Shown piece by piece: positions 6,308 through 12,893 of a DNA stretch of 59,488 nucleotides (the first letter of the stretch is position 1; each line of letters opens with the position of its first letter). The stretch is from a virus. A model generated the notes under the pieces. It had not been told where the DNA came from, ran no database searches, and saw only the letters and a list, made by a program, of their open reading frames with translations. The position numbers were made by a program, and so were the translations under genes. The stretch is taken from positions 1 through 59,488 of the IMG/VR virus record IMGVR_UViG_3300032296_001520; one strand, 5' to 3'.

Positions 6308-6488
6308 TTTGGGTTCCTTCCTCTGCCAGCGCCTTGACCTGATCGGGATAGTCACGGGCCACGCTTGCTGGCGTGTGATCGGTAAATGGGTCGCTTATTG
6401 TGAGATCAGCGCACAGAGCCTCGGCAGCGCGGCGGTGGGCTTGGGCGAATTTCTGTGACCAGCTAATGTGTTTGGCGCGGGCGGTCAT
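6297..6488 (-). CDS. Hypothetical protein, 63 aa
   Basis: MTARAKHISWSQKFAQAHRR start with GAAGGGA upstream. Helical; HISWSQKFAQAHRRAAEAL resembles the N-terminus of several small phage proteins without known role. Overlaps the DUF5131 start by 11 nt, implying co-expression. Confidence 0.65.
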   Translation of the reverse strand: MTARAKHISWSQKFAQAHRRAAEALCADLTISDPFTDHTPASVARDYPDQVKALAEEGTQNVR

Positions 6489-6512
6489 TTTTACATCCCT
6501 TCATAATAACCC

Positions 6513-6866
6513 TTAATCACGGGCACGTTCCCAGCCTTGCGGCGTGTAAGCGGCTTGTCGCTGAATAAGCCACGCACCCGGCGCAATTACCTGCGGCGCA
6601 TGGGTGTGATGGTCACGCAAGTGAACAAGCTCTGTCGGCTCACCAGAGACCTCAAGAAAGCCCCGGAAAACATCCATGCCAGAATACTGCCGAATATCAG
6701 GACGCTCCATCACAACGTGGTGGTGGCCCGTTTCGCTGTGCGTGATGATATACGTGCCGTTCTCAGCTGCGACGGCCTTAGCGTCAGAGGGAACGACCTT
6801 GATCGGCACAAGGTAAACGTCGCCTTGGCAAATTGATTTACGGCTAGTGTCAAATTCAAAGTTCAT
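6513..6866 (-). CDS. Conserved small protein, QGD..GHHH type, 117 aa
   Basis: Motifs: CQGDVYLVPI (residues about 13-22), THSETGHHHVV, LRDHHTHAPQ, and a C-terminal QAAYTPQGW. From memory, this pattern (QGDV, ETGHxH, HxxHAPI, RQxxYTP) belongs to a widespread small bacterial and phage family that often lies next to DUF6745 genes, as here. The clustered histidines suggest a metal site in a beta-barrel, but that is inference. GAGGACA site upstream; it follows the repeat protein with only 2 nt between. Confidence 0.75.
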   Translation of the reverse strand: MNFEFDTSRKSICQGDVYLVPIKVVPSDAKAVAAENGTYIITHSETGHHHVVMERPDIRQYSGMDVFRGFLEVSGEPTELVHLRDHHTHAPQVIAPGAWLIQRQAAYTPQGWERARD

Positions 6867-6868
6867 GA

Positions 6869-8119
6869 TTATGTCCTCACATCAAAGTTTTTAAGAATTT
6901 CCACGGGTAATCCGCCGTGGAGAACGGACTGTGCTTCATCCACAGATTTCGTTTTGGGCGGCACGGGCAGAGAAAATCTTCGGCCAGTCCCGCAGAGAGC
7001 ATCAAGAAAACGCTCCTTGCCGCTGCCCGGAAGGTTCACCTCCACCAATCGGCCCCAGATTGGATCGCCGCTGTCGTCTATCACCTTGCCCTTCCCTAAG
7101 CCGACAAGCTCATCAACAACATTGTGCCATCCAATAATTTCGGAAGCCGCCGCCCGCTGGTCCATGTTGGGCCAGTGCATAGCATCATAAGCCGATGGCG
7201 GGCTGCCTGTTACCCATTCATTTGGAATGGCCTGACCGTGCCAAGAGGAGAGCGAGAAGCCGTCTGCATACTGAACCGCTGGGCCGCTCTCACAATGAAG
7301 GCGGCGCTCGTCATCCCATTTCACCACAGTCGGTTTCTGACTGACCACGACAATGTTTTCGTAAGGCCACCACCATTCGCACTGCGTTGAAATGGCCTCA
7401 ATTATATCCAGCTTCGTGCCCGCGTCGCCGTAGTTGCCGCCGATGTTTTGGCAGAACCGATAAAATGCAATCCAGTAAAGATCTTGTGACCCCCACAGAA
7501 AATTGGAGTTCCAGATTTTTTGATTCCCAAGCTGGTCGGTAAGCTGGTCCCAAAGCTGTAACCAAAGCTGATCCCTAAGCTGGCCGCTAAGCTGATTCCA
7601 AAGCTGGTCCCTAATCTGCGACCCAAGCTGCGACCCAAGCTGGTCCCAAAGCTGACCCCTAATCTGCGACCCAAGCTGCGACCCAAGCTGGTCCCAAAGC
7701 TGATCCCCAAGCTGCGACCAAAGCTGACCCCCAAGTTGGTCCCTAAGCTGCGACCCAAGCTGGTCGCTAAGCTGCGACTGAAGCTGATCCCCAAGCTGGT
7801 CGTTAAGCTGGTCCCAAAGCTGGTCCCTAAGCTGCGACCCAAGATGCGACCCAAGCTGCGACCAAAGCTGCGACCAAAGCTGCGACTGAAGCTGGCCGCG
7901 CTTAGGCATATCAAATATCTTCAGCGCCAACATACATGCTGCCGGGCTGTCGAAAATAAATAGCTGCGGAGCAGATTTCCCGATCAGGGCGTAAGCGTCA
8001 TTCAAAGCAGATTGCAGTGCGGTTCGGTCAATTCGTTGCCCGCCGCAAGCCAAGTCCAAGTATCTCTGCCGAAAGAACGGGAGTTCAGCCTCCTGCTCAG
8101 GTGTTAGATTGGTAATCAT
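6869..8119 (-). CDS. Tetrapeptide-repeat (QLxx) protein with DUF6745-like C-terminus, 416 aa
   Basis: N-terminal about 75 residues, then 31 consecutive tetrapeptides of the form QLxx (QLWD, QLGS, QLRD), then a C-terminal domain with LHCESGPAVQYADG and WHGQAIPNEWV, which I recognise as DUF6745-like. In that family long QL/QV repeats before the domain are usual. Role unknown. The repeat could form an elongated helix or solenoid with Leu every fourth residue. It starts with ATGA overlap from the next gene upstream and pairs with the QGD gene. Confidence 0.8.
   Translation of the reverse strand: MITNLTPEQEAELPFFRQRYLDLACGGQRIDRTALQSALNDAYALIGKSAPQLFIFDSPAACMLALKIFDMPKRGQLQSQLWSQLWSQLGSHLGSQLRDQLWDQLNDQLGDQLQSQLSDQLGSQLRDQLGGQLWSQLGDQLWDQLGSQLGSQIRGQLWDQLGSQLGSQIRDQLWNQLSGQLRDQLWLQLWDQLTDQLGNQKIWNSNFLWGSQDLYWIAFYRFCQNIGGNYGDAGTKLDIIEAISTQCEWWWPYENIVVVSQKPTVVKWDDERRLHCESGPAVQYADGFSLSSWHGQAIPNEWVTGSPPSAYDAMHWPNMDQRAAASEIIGWHNVVDELVGLGKGKVIDDSGDPIWGRLVEVNLPGSGKERFLDALCGTGRRFSLPVPPKTKSVDEAQSVLHGGLPVEILKNFDVRT
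7525..7896 (-). repeat. 12-bp tandem repeat array, about 31 units
   Basis: Coding repeat with plus-strand consensus AAGCTGSKMCCY (approximate), encoding QLxx. Units vary mainly at the two non-QL codons, so the protein pattern is selected while the DNA drifts. Unit number is probably variable by slippage. Confidence 0.8.
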
Positions 8120-8301
8120 AGCGCCCTCCCGATGCGAATACCCTGCCGGACGCCCCTTTCAACGAGACGCATCCAAACTGTGTCATCCAAATCTCCAGAG
8201 AGATATTTCAAAAAATCTTCATCGTTATGCTGATCTGCGGCCTCTATAGCGCAGAGGCTCCTAGCTGCCCTGCGGATCATCATATCATCATCGTTCGTCA
8301 T
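8116..8301 (-). CDS. Hypothetical protein, 61 aa
   Basis: MTNDDDMMIRRAARSLCAIE start after a consensus AAGGAGG site, the best ribosome binding site in this part of the array. Acidic and helical. Coupled by ATGA to the QL-repeat protein. Function unknown. Confidence 0.7.
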   Translation of the reverse strand: MTNDDDMMIRRAARSLCAIEAADQHNDEDFLKYLSGDLDDTVWMRLVERGVRQGIRIGRAL

Positions 8302-8528
8302 GCCTTCCTCCTTACACTGTCTATCCTTGCAATCGTTACTGGTGCGAGGCTGTATTTCTCGGCAACGTCTGCCACGCTCACGCCTGCGGACAGGTCCGCA
8401 TCAATTGCGTCTCGCATCCTTGCGTTCACATTATGCTTGCGCACGCGCTTCATGGGGCGGCAGTCGCACCATGATCGTATGTCCCCGTATCGGGTGACTG
8501 CGCAGTTCGGATCGTGCTTCGCTATCAT
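8298..8528 (-). CDS. Small HTH protein, 76 aa
   Basis: N-terminal Cys-rich segment (HDPNCAVTRYGDIRSWCDC) followed by a helix-turn-helix-like segment (AGVSVADVAEKYSLAPVTIARI, about residues 48-69) typical of small DNA-binding proteins. A truncated relative of its N-terminus lies at 9141-9203. Probably a transcriptional regulator; target unknown. Confidence 0.7.
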   Translation of the reverse strand: MIAKHDPNCAVTRYGDIRSWCDCRPMKRVRKHNVNARMRDAIDADLSAGVSVADVAEKYSLAPVTIARIDSVRRKA

Positions 8529-8710
8529 ACCAGATCTACCGCCTTAAACTTACCTTGCGTTGCCATCTCAATCGCAATCGCGTGTTCCGCTGGCAACTTG
8601 CCGCGCCGAATCCATTGCGACACTGCGCTAGGTGATAGGCCAAGGGCGTTCGCCATCTTGGCTTGCGTTTCAAAATGCTTGATCAGCTCGGCGAGAATAA
8701 GAGGGTTCAT
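8525..8710 (-). CDS. Cro/YdaS-like HTH regulator, 61 aa
   Basis: The motif FETQAKMANALGLSPSAVSQW with RGKLPAEHAIAIE matches the small Cro-like or YdaS-type DNA-binding proteins that recognise operators as dimers. It is the only clear repressor-like gene in the genome. No CI-type partner is present, so it probably tunes early transcription. Coupled on both sides by ATGA. Confidence 0.8.
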   Translation of the reverse strand: MNPLILAELIKHFETQAKMANALGLSPSAVSQWIRRGKLPAEHAIAIEMATQGKFKAVDLV

Positions 8711-8901
8711 GCTGGCAACCCCAGTCGCTCATGCACCACCCGCTTTAGCATCAATGGAGTGAACCCCCATAGCCTTACCGTCATACTGTAATCCTTCACG
8801 AGACCTTTGATTTCATTGTCTATTTCTTGCAGCGCCTTCGCCGCCGCATCGCGCCGCTCGAATGCGTCGCGTGCTTTCAGAATTATTTCTTGCTCAGTCA
8901 T
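8707..8901 (-). CDS. Hypothetical protein, 64 aa
   Basis: MTEQEIILKARDAFERRDAA start with AAGGAG upstream. Largely one amphipathic helix. No recognised family. Overlaps the upstream stop and the HTH start by 4 nt each. Confidence 0.65.
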   Translation of the reverse strand: MTEQEIILKARDAFERRDAAAKALQEIDNEIKGLVKDYSMTVRLWGFTPLMLKRVVHERLGLPA

Positions 8902-9116
8902 TTCGGCAACGCTCCTTCCACAGTCACCCTAGGGCAATCCTTGCTGGTGTTGATTATAACCACGATGCTTTCGATGGAGTAAAAGTTAGGACCACTTTCC
9001 ACAATGTCTTGGAGCTCATAAAGTTCGTCGAAGGTGAACAGGCGATCATGCGGGCCATTGTCGTGCATGTAGGTGATCTTGGCTGTCCAGCGGGGCTTCT
9101 TGTTATTGTCGTTCAT
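8898..9116 (-). CDS. Hypothetical protein, 72 aa
   Basis: Starts MNDNNKKPRWTAKITYMHDN after GAGGAAGAG. Predicted mixed alpha/beta. The open frame continues upstream through a single TGA into the truncated ORF at 9141-9203, but the strong ribosome site at this ATG favours an independent start. Start region shared with the gene at 1365-1673. Confidence 0.7.
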   Translation of the reverse strand: MNDNNKKPRWTAKITYMHDNGPHDRLFTFDELYELQDIVESGPNFYSIESIVVIINTSKDCPRVTVEGALPK

Positions 9117-9140
9117 TTGCTCTTCCTCTCTTTTGCAGTC

Positions 9141-9203
9141 TCACCATGCGCGGATGTCACCCATGCGGACGATGGCGCAGTTAGGGTTGTGTCGGTCGGT
9201 CAT
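9141..9203 (-). pseudogene. Truncated paralogue of the small HTH protein, 20 aa
   Basis: MTDRHNPNCAIVRMGDIRAW then TGA. The homologous N-terminus at 8298-8528 reads DIRSWCDC, so TGA stands where a TGC Cys codon is expected, followed in frame by DCK. The rest of the HTH protein is missing and the frame runs into the next gene. Probably a decayed duplicate. Confidence 0.5.
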
Positions 9204-9343
9204 CGCTTAGGAATCCTTCCAAACAAACGGTAAACAAGCGTCTCGCGCCAAGTCAGATAGCGCACCGTTGCTCCGTCGACAAACAACAAGCCGTCGATCT
9301 TTTTAACCACTTCCCGACGCGGCGAACCTTCATATTCAGTCAT
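9200..9343 (-). CDS. Small hypothetical protein, 47 aa, YRxFG family
   Basis: MTEYEGSPRREVVKKIDGLL onward, ending FGRIPKR. Paralogue of the gene at 3779-3940 (shared KKxDGxL, RYLT, YRxFG). GAGGGA lies upstream; the stop overlaps the following ATG. Function unknown. Confidence 0.6.
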   Translation of the reverse strand: MTEYEGSPRREVVKKIDGLLFVDGATVRYLTWRETLVYRLFGRIPKR

Positions 9344-9638
9344 TTCCAAATCCCTCTTCCCAAAGTTCAATTGCGCGGAGGCCGATCCATTCCCTCGATT
9401 GAGTGTTTGCCGAGAAGCTCACCATAGTGTGCTCCCACTCCCATATTGCCCGTTTAACGCAAGCAGCCCTCCGATCCACGGGCGGCTGCTCATATTTCAC
9501 GATCATGTCGCACAGGGCGCGGTATGCGCCGGACGATAGCTCATAGCAACTGCGTAGATTGTCGATGGTGGTATCCCATTCGCACCGCTTCGCAGCTTCA
9601 ATCAGCACCCAATCTGGTGGTGTTTGTTGCTCAGTCAT
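9336..9638 (-). CDS. Hypothetical protein, 100 aa
   Basis: MTEQQTPPDWVLIEAAKRCE start with GGGAGA upstream. The pattern PPDWVLIEAAKRC and YRALCDMIVKYEQPPVDR is common among small rhizobial and sphingomonad phage proteins but has no assigned function. Helical. Confidence 0.7.
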   Translation of the reverse strand: MTEQQTPPDWVLIEAAKRCEWDTTIDNLRSCYELSSGAYRALCDMIVKYEQPPVDRRAACVKRAIWEWEHTMVSFSANTQSREWIGLRAIELWEEGFGND

Positions 9639-9876
9639 TGCTTAAATCTCCCAATGCTTGTATGCGCATGTTGTGCATGACCACATCAACGCCGCCTCCT
9701 ATTTCTTTGTTGGACATCTGCACAGCCCGAATGGTGCATGGGAGAAGTTGTCCTCTCTCAGCAATTACCAATAAAGCTGCCCCAAGAGCCTCCTCTTTGG
9801 ATTCGCGAATTGACGTGACCTGATAATCATGCTCGTATTTAACAAAATCAATCGTCGCCGCCCAAACTGTAGTCAT
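9631..9876 (-). CDS. Hypothetical protein, 81 aa
   Basis: MTTVWAATIDFVKYEHDYQV start with GGGAGA upstream; overlaps both neighbours. Mixed alpha/beta with central hydrophobic helix (ALGAALLVIAERGQ). No family recognised. Confidence 0.7.
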   Translation of the reverse strand: MTTVWAATIDFVKYEHDYQVTSIRESKEEALGAALLVIAERGQLLPCTIRAVQMSNKEIGGGVDVVMHNMRIQALGDLSND

Positions 9877-10154
9877 CCCACGATCTCCCGTATCTCAACC
9901 TTGTCCGTGTAGTCGCTGACGACCTCTCCGGCATCATTGCCGTAGGCCAACGCTATCGTGCCGATCTTCTGCATCGCAAGGTTCTCTACATACAGCCATT
10001 CTATGTCGCAGTATCCCAGCTCGGCCATCACCTCTTCGGGATCGTCGCTATGCAGCAGGGGAAACTCCTCGCCGTCAAAGACGGAAAGCAGAAAACCCTT
10101 ATCAAGTGCGCGGTTCACAATCCCAGCCACCACGGAACGCTCATCGCCTGTCAT
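9873..10154 (-). CDS. Hypothetical protein, 93 aa
   Basis: MTGDERSVVAGIVNRALDKG start after GGGAGTGGCATC. The same leader and start sequence, with a 3-nt difference, precedes the membrane protein at 4695-4925. The region FDGEEFPLLHSDDPEEVMAEL is typical of small phage and plasmid proteins of unknown function. Confidence 0.7.
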   Translation of the reverse strand: MTGDERSVVAGIVNRALDKGFLLSVFDGEEFPLLHSDDPEEVMAELGYCDIEWLYVENLAMQKIGTIALAYGNDAGEVVSDYTDKVEIREIVG

Positions 10155-10351
10155 GATGCCACTCCCGCCTCATAAACAATCGCGGTCACCACCACGTCGT
10201 CAGGCCAGCGCTTGTCCAGCACGCGATAAACGCCGCCGTCCGCCTCACTGAGCGCGCGCGCCGATTCCATAGCGTGAGTGCCCGTCTCAAACTTTGCCAC
10301 AGGCCACCACTTATGGGAGGCCGTGTCCTTCTGTTCGATTTCAACCTTCAT
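10151..10351 (-). CDS. Hypothetical protein, 66 aa
   Basis: MKVEIEQKDTASHKWWPVAK start with AAAGGGA upstream, first gene after a gap with a promoter-like sequence. Beta-rich (VEIEQ, WWPVAKFET, VYRVLDKRW, VVVTAIVYE). Family unknown. Confidence 0.65.
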   Translation of the reverse strand: MKVEIEQKDTASHKWWPVAKFETGTHAMESARALSEADGGVYRVLDKRWPDDVVVTAIVYEAGVAS

Positions 10352-10387
10352 GTTAGTCCCTTTCTCATGCCGTCACAGCATGGCCTT

Positions 10388-10416
10388 AATCAATCACATT
10401 GTTTACGCGGTGTCAA
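10388..10416 (-). promoter_or_regulatory. Candidate leftward promoter
   Basis: Consensus -35 TTGACA (10416-10411), 17-nt spacer, weak -10 TTGATT (10393-10388). It overlaps the stop codon of the upstream gene and lies about 36 nt before the 66-residue gene, in one of the few gaps of the leftward array. The poor -10 keeps confidence low. Confidence 0.4.
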
Positions 10417-10727
10417 CCCGCATAATGCTTTTCAATTGCTGGAATTATATCATCCACCATGTCCAACGCCAATTGATGCTGCGCTCGGACCTGCTTCTCT
10501 GTGGTTTTAGTCGTCCATTCGATCATGCGACGGCCATAATCGGTGCGGGCGCGGTGCCTCTCGGCGCGATAGCCAAGTTCTTCCACCACATGATAGACCA
10601 GCGCGGTCGTGGATAGCGAACCATCCATTGCCTTGCTTGTCGTGATACGCAGGATGCGGTCGCCACCCAGATCAATCCGCGTGTTGCCCTGCCATCCTGT
10701 CTTAGTCTTTGCGATGCTTGTGTTCAT
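10413..10727 (-). CDS. Hypothetical protein, 104 aa
   Basis: MNTSIAKTKTGWQGNTRIDL start. Contains DRILRITTSKAMDGSLSTTA and YRAERHRARTDYGRRM; seems alpha/beta with a basic centre. No family recognised. Its 5-prime end overlaps the previous gene by 26 nt. Confidence 0.7.
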   Translation of the reverse strand: MNTSIAKTKTGWQGNTRIDLGGDRILRITTSKAMDGSLSTTALVYHVVEELGYRAERHRARTDYGRRMIEWTTKTTEKQVRAQHQLALDMVDDIIPAIEKHYAG

Positions 10728-10869
10728 GCGCCTGTCTCATCAATAAAAAGATCGCCTTCGCAAATGTGAATGTCTGGTTAAACCATGCCGCGTATTCATC
10801 TACGCCAGTTGGCGCTCCGCTCTCACCAGGTGTTGGTTTGGCGTAAGTGATAACTTTATTTCTCTCCAT
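10702..10869 (-). CDS. Hypothetical protein, 55 aa
   Basis: Starts MERNKVITYAKPTPGESG inside the last codons of the cytosine methyltransferase. Ends HEHKHRKD. Includes a predicted helix FNQTFTFAKAIFLLMRQAH. The start is inferred from a GGAT motif and the overlap pattern. Function unknown. Confidence 0.5.
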   Translation of the reverse strand: MERNKVITYAKPTPGESGAPTGVDEYAAWFNQTFTFAKAIFLLMRQAHEHKHRKD

Positions 10870-11716
10870 TGATCTTATCCACTTCGTTAATTCTGCGGCC
10901 AATCCAGTTCATCACGGGAACAGCCATTGAGTTTCCTAATGCCTTATAGCGTGGGCCATCTGGGCAATCACCTTCTAATTTGTTGCGCCAGGGAATGCGG
11001 GTAAAGTTATCAGAAAAGCCTTGAAGGCGTTCACATTCAATTGGAGTTAAATGCCTGACGCCACATTGTTCAATGACATAACCTTCCTCTTCTCTGAGGC
11101 ATCCCGGCCCTCTTCGCGTAAGGCAAGGAAATACCCAGCCAGCCCCCTTTCTTTTTTGGATGATCTCCGGAGTATTCCAAGACAGGCTGTGGCGCTCAAA
11201 AAGAACCGCTGCGGCACTGGCTGCGTCTCCAAGACATCCGATAACGAACACACGGCGGCGTCTTTGGGCCACTCCGAAATACTGAGCGTCAAGCACTCTG
11301 TAGGCGAACCCATACCCGCATTCGACCATCGCCCCAAGGATGGAACCAAAATCCCTTCCTCCGTTCGATGACAAGACGCCGGGGACGTTCTCCCAAACCA
11401 ACCATCTGGGCCGTGTTCTCTGAGCAAGTCTAAGAAACTCAAGCGCCAAGTTGCCACGATCATCATCCAATCCGCCTCTAAGGCCAGCGATTGAGAACGA
11501 CTGACAGGGTGTTCCTCCGACAAGAAGGTCAATTGCTCCATATTCATCTCCCTGAATTGTGGTAAAATCTCCATGCAAGGGAACGTCTGGATAGTGGTGA
11601 GCCAAGACTGCGCGTGGAAACGGCTCAATCTCACTAAAGAAAGCTGGCTCCCAGCCCAGGGGATGCCAAGCAGCAGTCGCCGCCTCAATCCCAGAGCATA
11701 CGCTTCCATATCTCAT
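10856..11716 (-). CDS. DNA (cytosine-5) methyltransferase, 286 aa
   Basis: All main C5 motifs are in order: motif I SVCSGIEAATAAW (residues 5-17), motif IV GGTPCQSFSIAG with catalytic Cys, motif VI WENVPGVLSS, motif VIII QRRRRVFVIG, and motif X GNSMAVPVMNWIG near the end. It transfers a methyl group from S-adenosylmethionine to cytosine C5 in a specific DNA site. The target-recognition region between VIII and X is short. With no restriction gene nearby, it probably shields phage DNA from host enzymes. Coupled by ATGA to the DUF1376 remnant. Confidence 0.92.
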   Translation of the reverse strand: MRYGSVCSGIEAATAAWHPLGWEPAFFSEIEPFPRAVLAHHYPDVPLHGDFTTIQGDEYGAIDLLVGGTPCQSFSIAGLRGGLDDDRGNLALEFLRLAQRTRPRWLVWENVPGVLSSNGGRDFGSILGAMVECGYGFAYRVLDAQYFGVAQRRRRVFVIGCLGDAASAAAVLFERHSLSWNTPEIIQKRKGAGWVFPCLTRRGPGCLREEEGYVIEQCGVRHLTPIECERLQGFSDNFTRIPWRNKLEGDCPDGPRYKALGNSMAVPVMNWIGRRINEVDKINGEK

Positions 11717-11919
11717 TTGTTGTATGCCCCTTCTAACAGCTTAACAAAGCTCTTCGGCTGGAGAAGAAAGTCAAAGTCCGCCTTCCATCCCCTGTCGTTT
11801 TCGCGGCACAGGAACTTTGAATTGTAAATGGCTGCCATCGCAGTTGACCAATCCTCTAGCAATGAGAGGTGGCGTGTGTGGCTGGCGTAGTCACCGATAT
11901 TGAATTGGAAATAGTGCAT
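11713..11919 (-). pseudogene. Internally deleted DUF1376-type replication protein remnant, 68 aa
   Basis: The N-terminus MHYFQFNIGDYASHTRHLSL matches the start of DUF1376 phage replication proteins. The C-terminus (NDRGWKADFDFLLQPKSF, VKLLEGAYNK) resembles the usual end of the same kind of protein (O or DnaT-like). About 150-250 middle residues seem missing, with the ends joined in frame. It has a good ribosome site (AAAAGGGA) and couples to the methyltransferase, so it may still be translated. Confidence 0.65.
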
Positions 11920-11937
11920 CGGAGTCCCTTTTGGATT

Positions 11938-12612
11938 TTAAGCTATGAACAAATCGCCTTGCCGCTGCGCTTGTTCAATGCGCTTACAGGCTATATCGAA
12001 ATATTTTGGTTCCCGTTCAATGCCGATAAATTTGCGGCCCATCTGAACGGCCGCAACGCCTGTTGTTCCGCTGCCCATGAAGGGGTCTAGGATGGTTTCG
12101 CCTTTAACGAAGCTAAGGCACCACCTCATTAAACCAATGGGCTTTTGTGTGGGGTGTGCGCTCGGGCCCTGGGGGTCTAAACCAGCCTCTACGGCCTTTT
12201 TGCTGCCAGCCATGACCTCTCTATATGCAAAGACACCCCTTCTCCCTTTGATAAAGGCAATTTCTGCGTCTGACAAAAATGAATTAAACGCAACGTCATT
12301 GCGCTTTATCCAAAGCAACGCCCCGCCATCCTCAAGGCGCGACCAAAAATGATTGGCCCCAAACAAAATGCACTCGCCATAAACCAGCCACGGGGCAGGG
12401 TCGAACGGTTCATCATCGCCATAAATAGGCAAGTGAACCCTGCCATGGCCACGTCTACCATTACCACCTGTGAACCTTGTAAAGTCCGTATTTAGGCTCA
12501 TCCCATAAGGCGGATCCGTCACAACCGCGTCCACCTTGCCCAATGTCGGCAATATGTCCCGGCAATCACCAAGATACAGCGTTGCTTTGCCGATGGTAAC
12601 GGGATCAATCAT
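11938..12612 (-). CDS. DNA adenine/N4-cytosine methyltransferase, beta class, 224 aa
   Basis: The catalytic motif IV DPPYGM (residues about 33-38) comes before the SAM-binding motif I DPFMGSGTTG (about 172-181), the order of beta-class amino-methyltransferases. It acts on N6-adenine or N4-cytosine in a specific site. The N-terminal IGKATLYLGDCRDILPTL is typical. The central variable segment probably sets specificity. With the C5 enzyme it likely protects phage DNA from restriction. Confidence 0.9.
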   Translation of the reverse strand: MIDPVTIGKATLYLGDCRDILPTLGKVDAVVTDPPYGMSLNTDFTRFTGGNGRRGHGRVHLPIYGDDEPFDPAPWLVYGECILFGANHFWSRLEDGGALLWIKRNDVAFNSFLSDAEIAFIKGRRGVFAYREVMAGSKKAVEAGLDPQGPSAHPTQKPIGLMRWCLSFVKGETILDPFMGSGTTGVAAVQMGRKFIGIEREPKYFDIACKRIEQAQRQGDLFIA

Positions 12613-12839
12613 GCTGCCGTCTCATCACGATAATAACCACGCGCCCATTCTAGCCTCCTCTCGAAGTTTCCAATCCGATTCCCGCGCCTATCGCATAGGT
12701 GCATCAGGCCGCACAGCAGGTCAGCCAGCGCCTCCTCGTGTTCTGTGCGTGCGGCCTCCCCGAAGGCCTCGAGTGCTATCAATGCCCACTCGGCGCGTTT
12801 ATTATTCATCCTCTCGGGATCGGGTGGTATCGTCATCAT
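12609..12839 (-). CDS. Hypothetical protein, 76 aa
   Basis: MMTIPPDPERMNNKRAEWAL start with GGAG about 10 nt upstream. Resembles small accessory proteins with two helices around LADLLCGLMHLCDRRG. Coupled by ATGA to the methyltransferase. Function unknown. Confidence 0.65.
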   Translation of the reverse strand: MMTIPPDPERMNNKRAEWALIALEAFGEAARTEHEEALADLLCGLMHLCDRRGNRIGNFERRLEWARGYYRDETAA

Positions 12840-12893
12840 GATAATTTAACTCCTGTTCTGGTTTCAAAATCGCGGATCGCTTCGTGAACCTTC

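Noticed and set aside
7525-7896. Possible CRISPR array from regular 12-bp repeats; likewise the 21-bp repeats at 12948-13513
   Set aside because: There are no unique spacers between units, and units are contiguous, in frame and inside genes. No cas genes in the window.
7402-7963. Alternative-frame ORFs (SFGRSLG-type and VPKLRPKLV-type repeats) in the 12-bp array
   Set aside because: Shadows of the QLxx repeat. Only the QL frame continues into the DUF6745-like domain.
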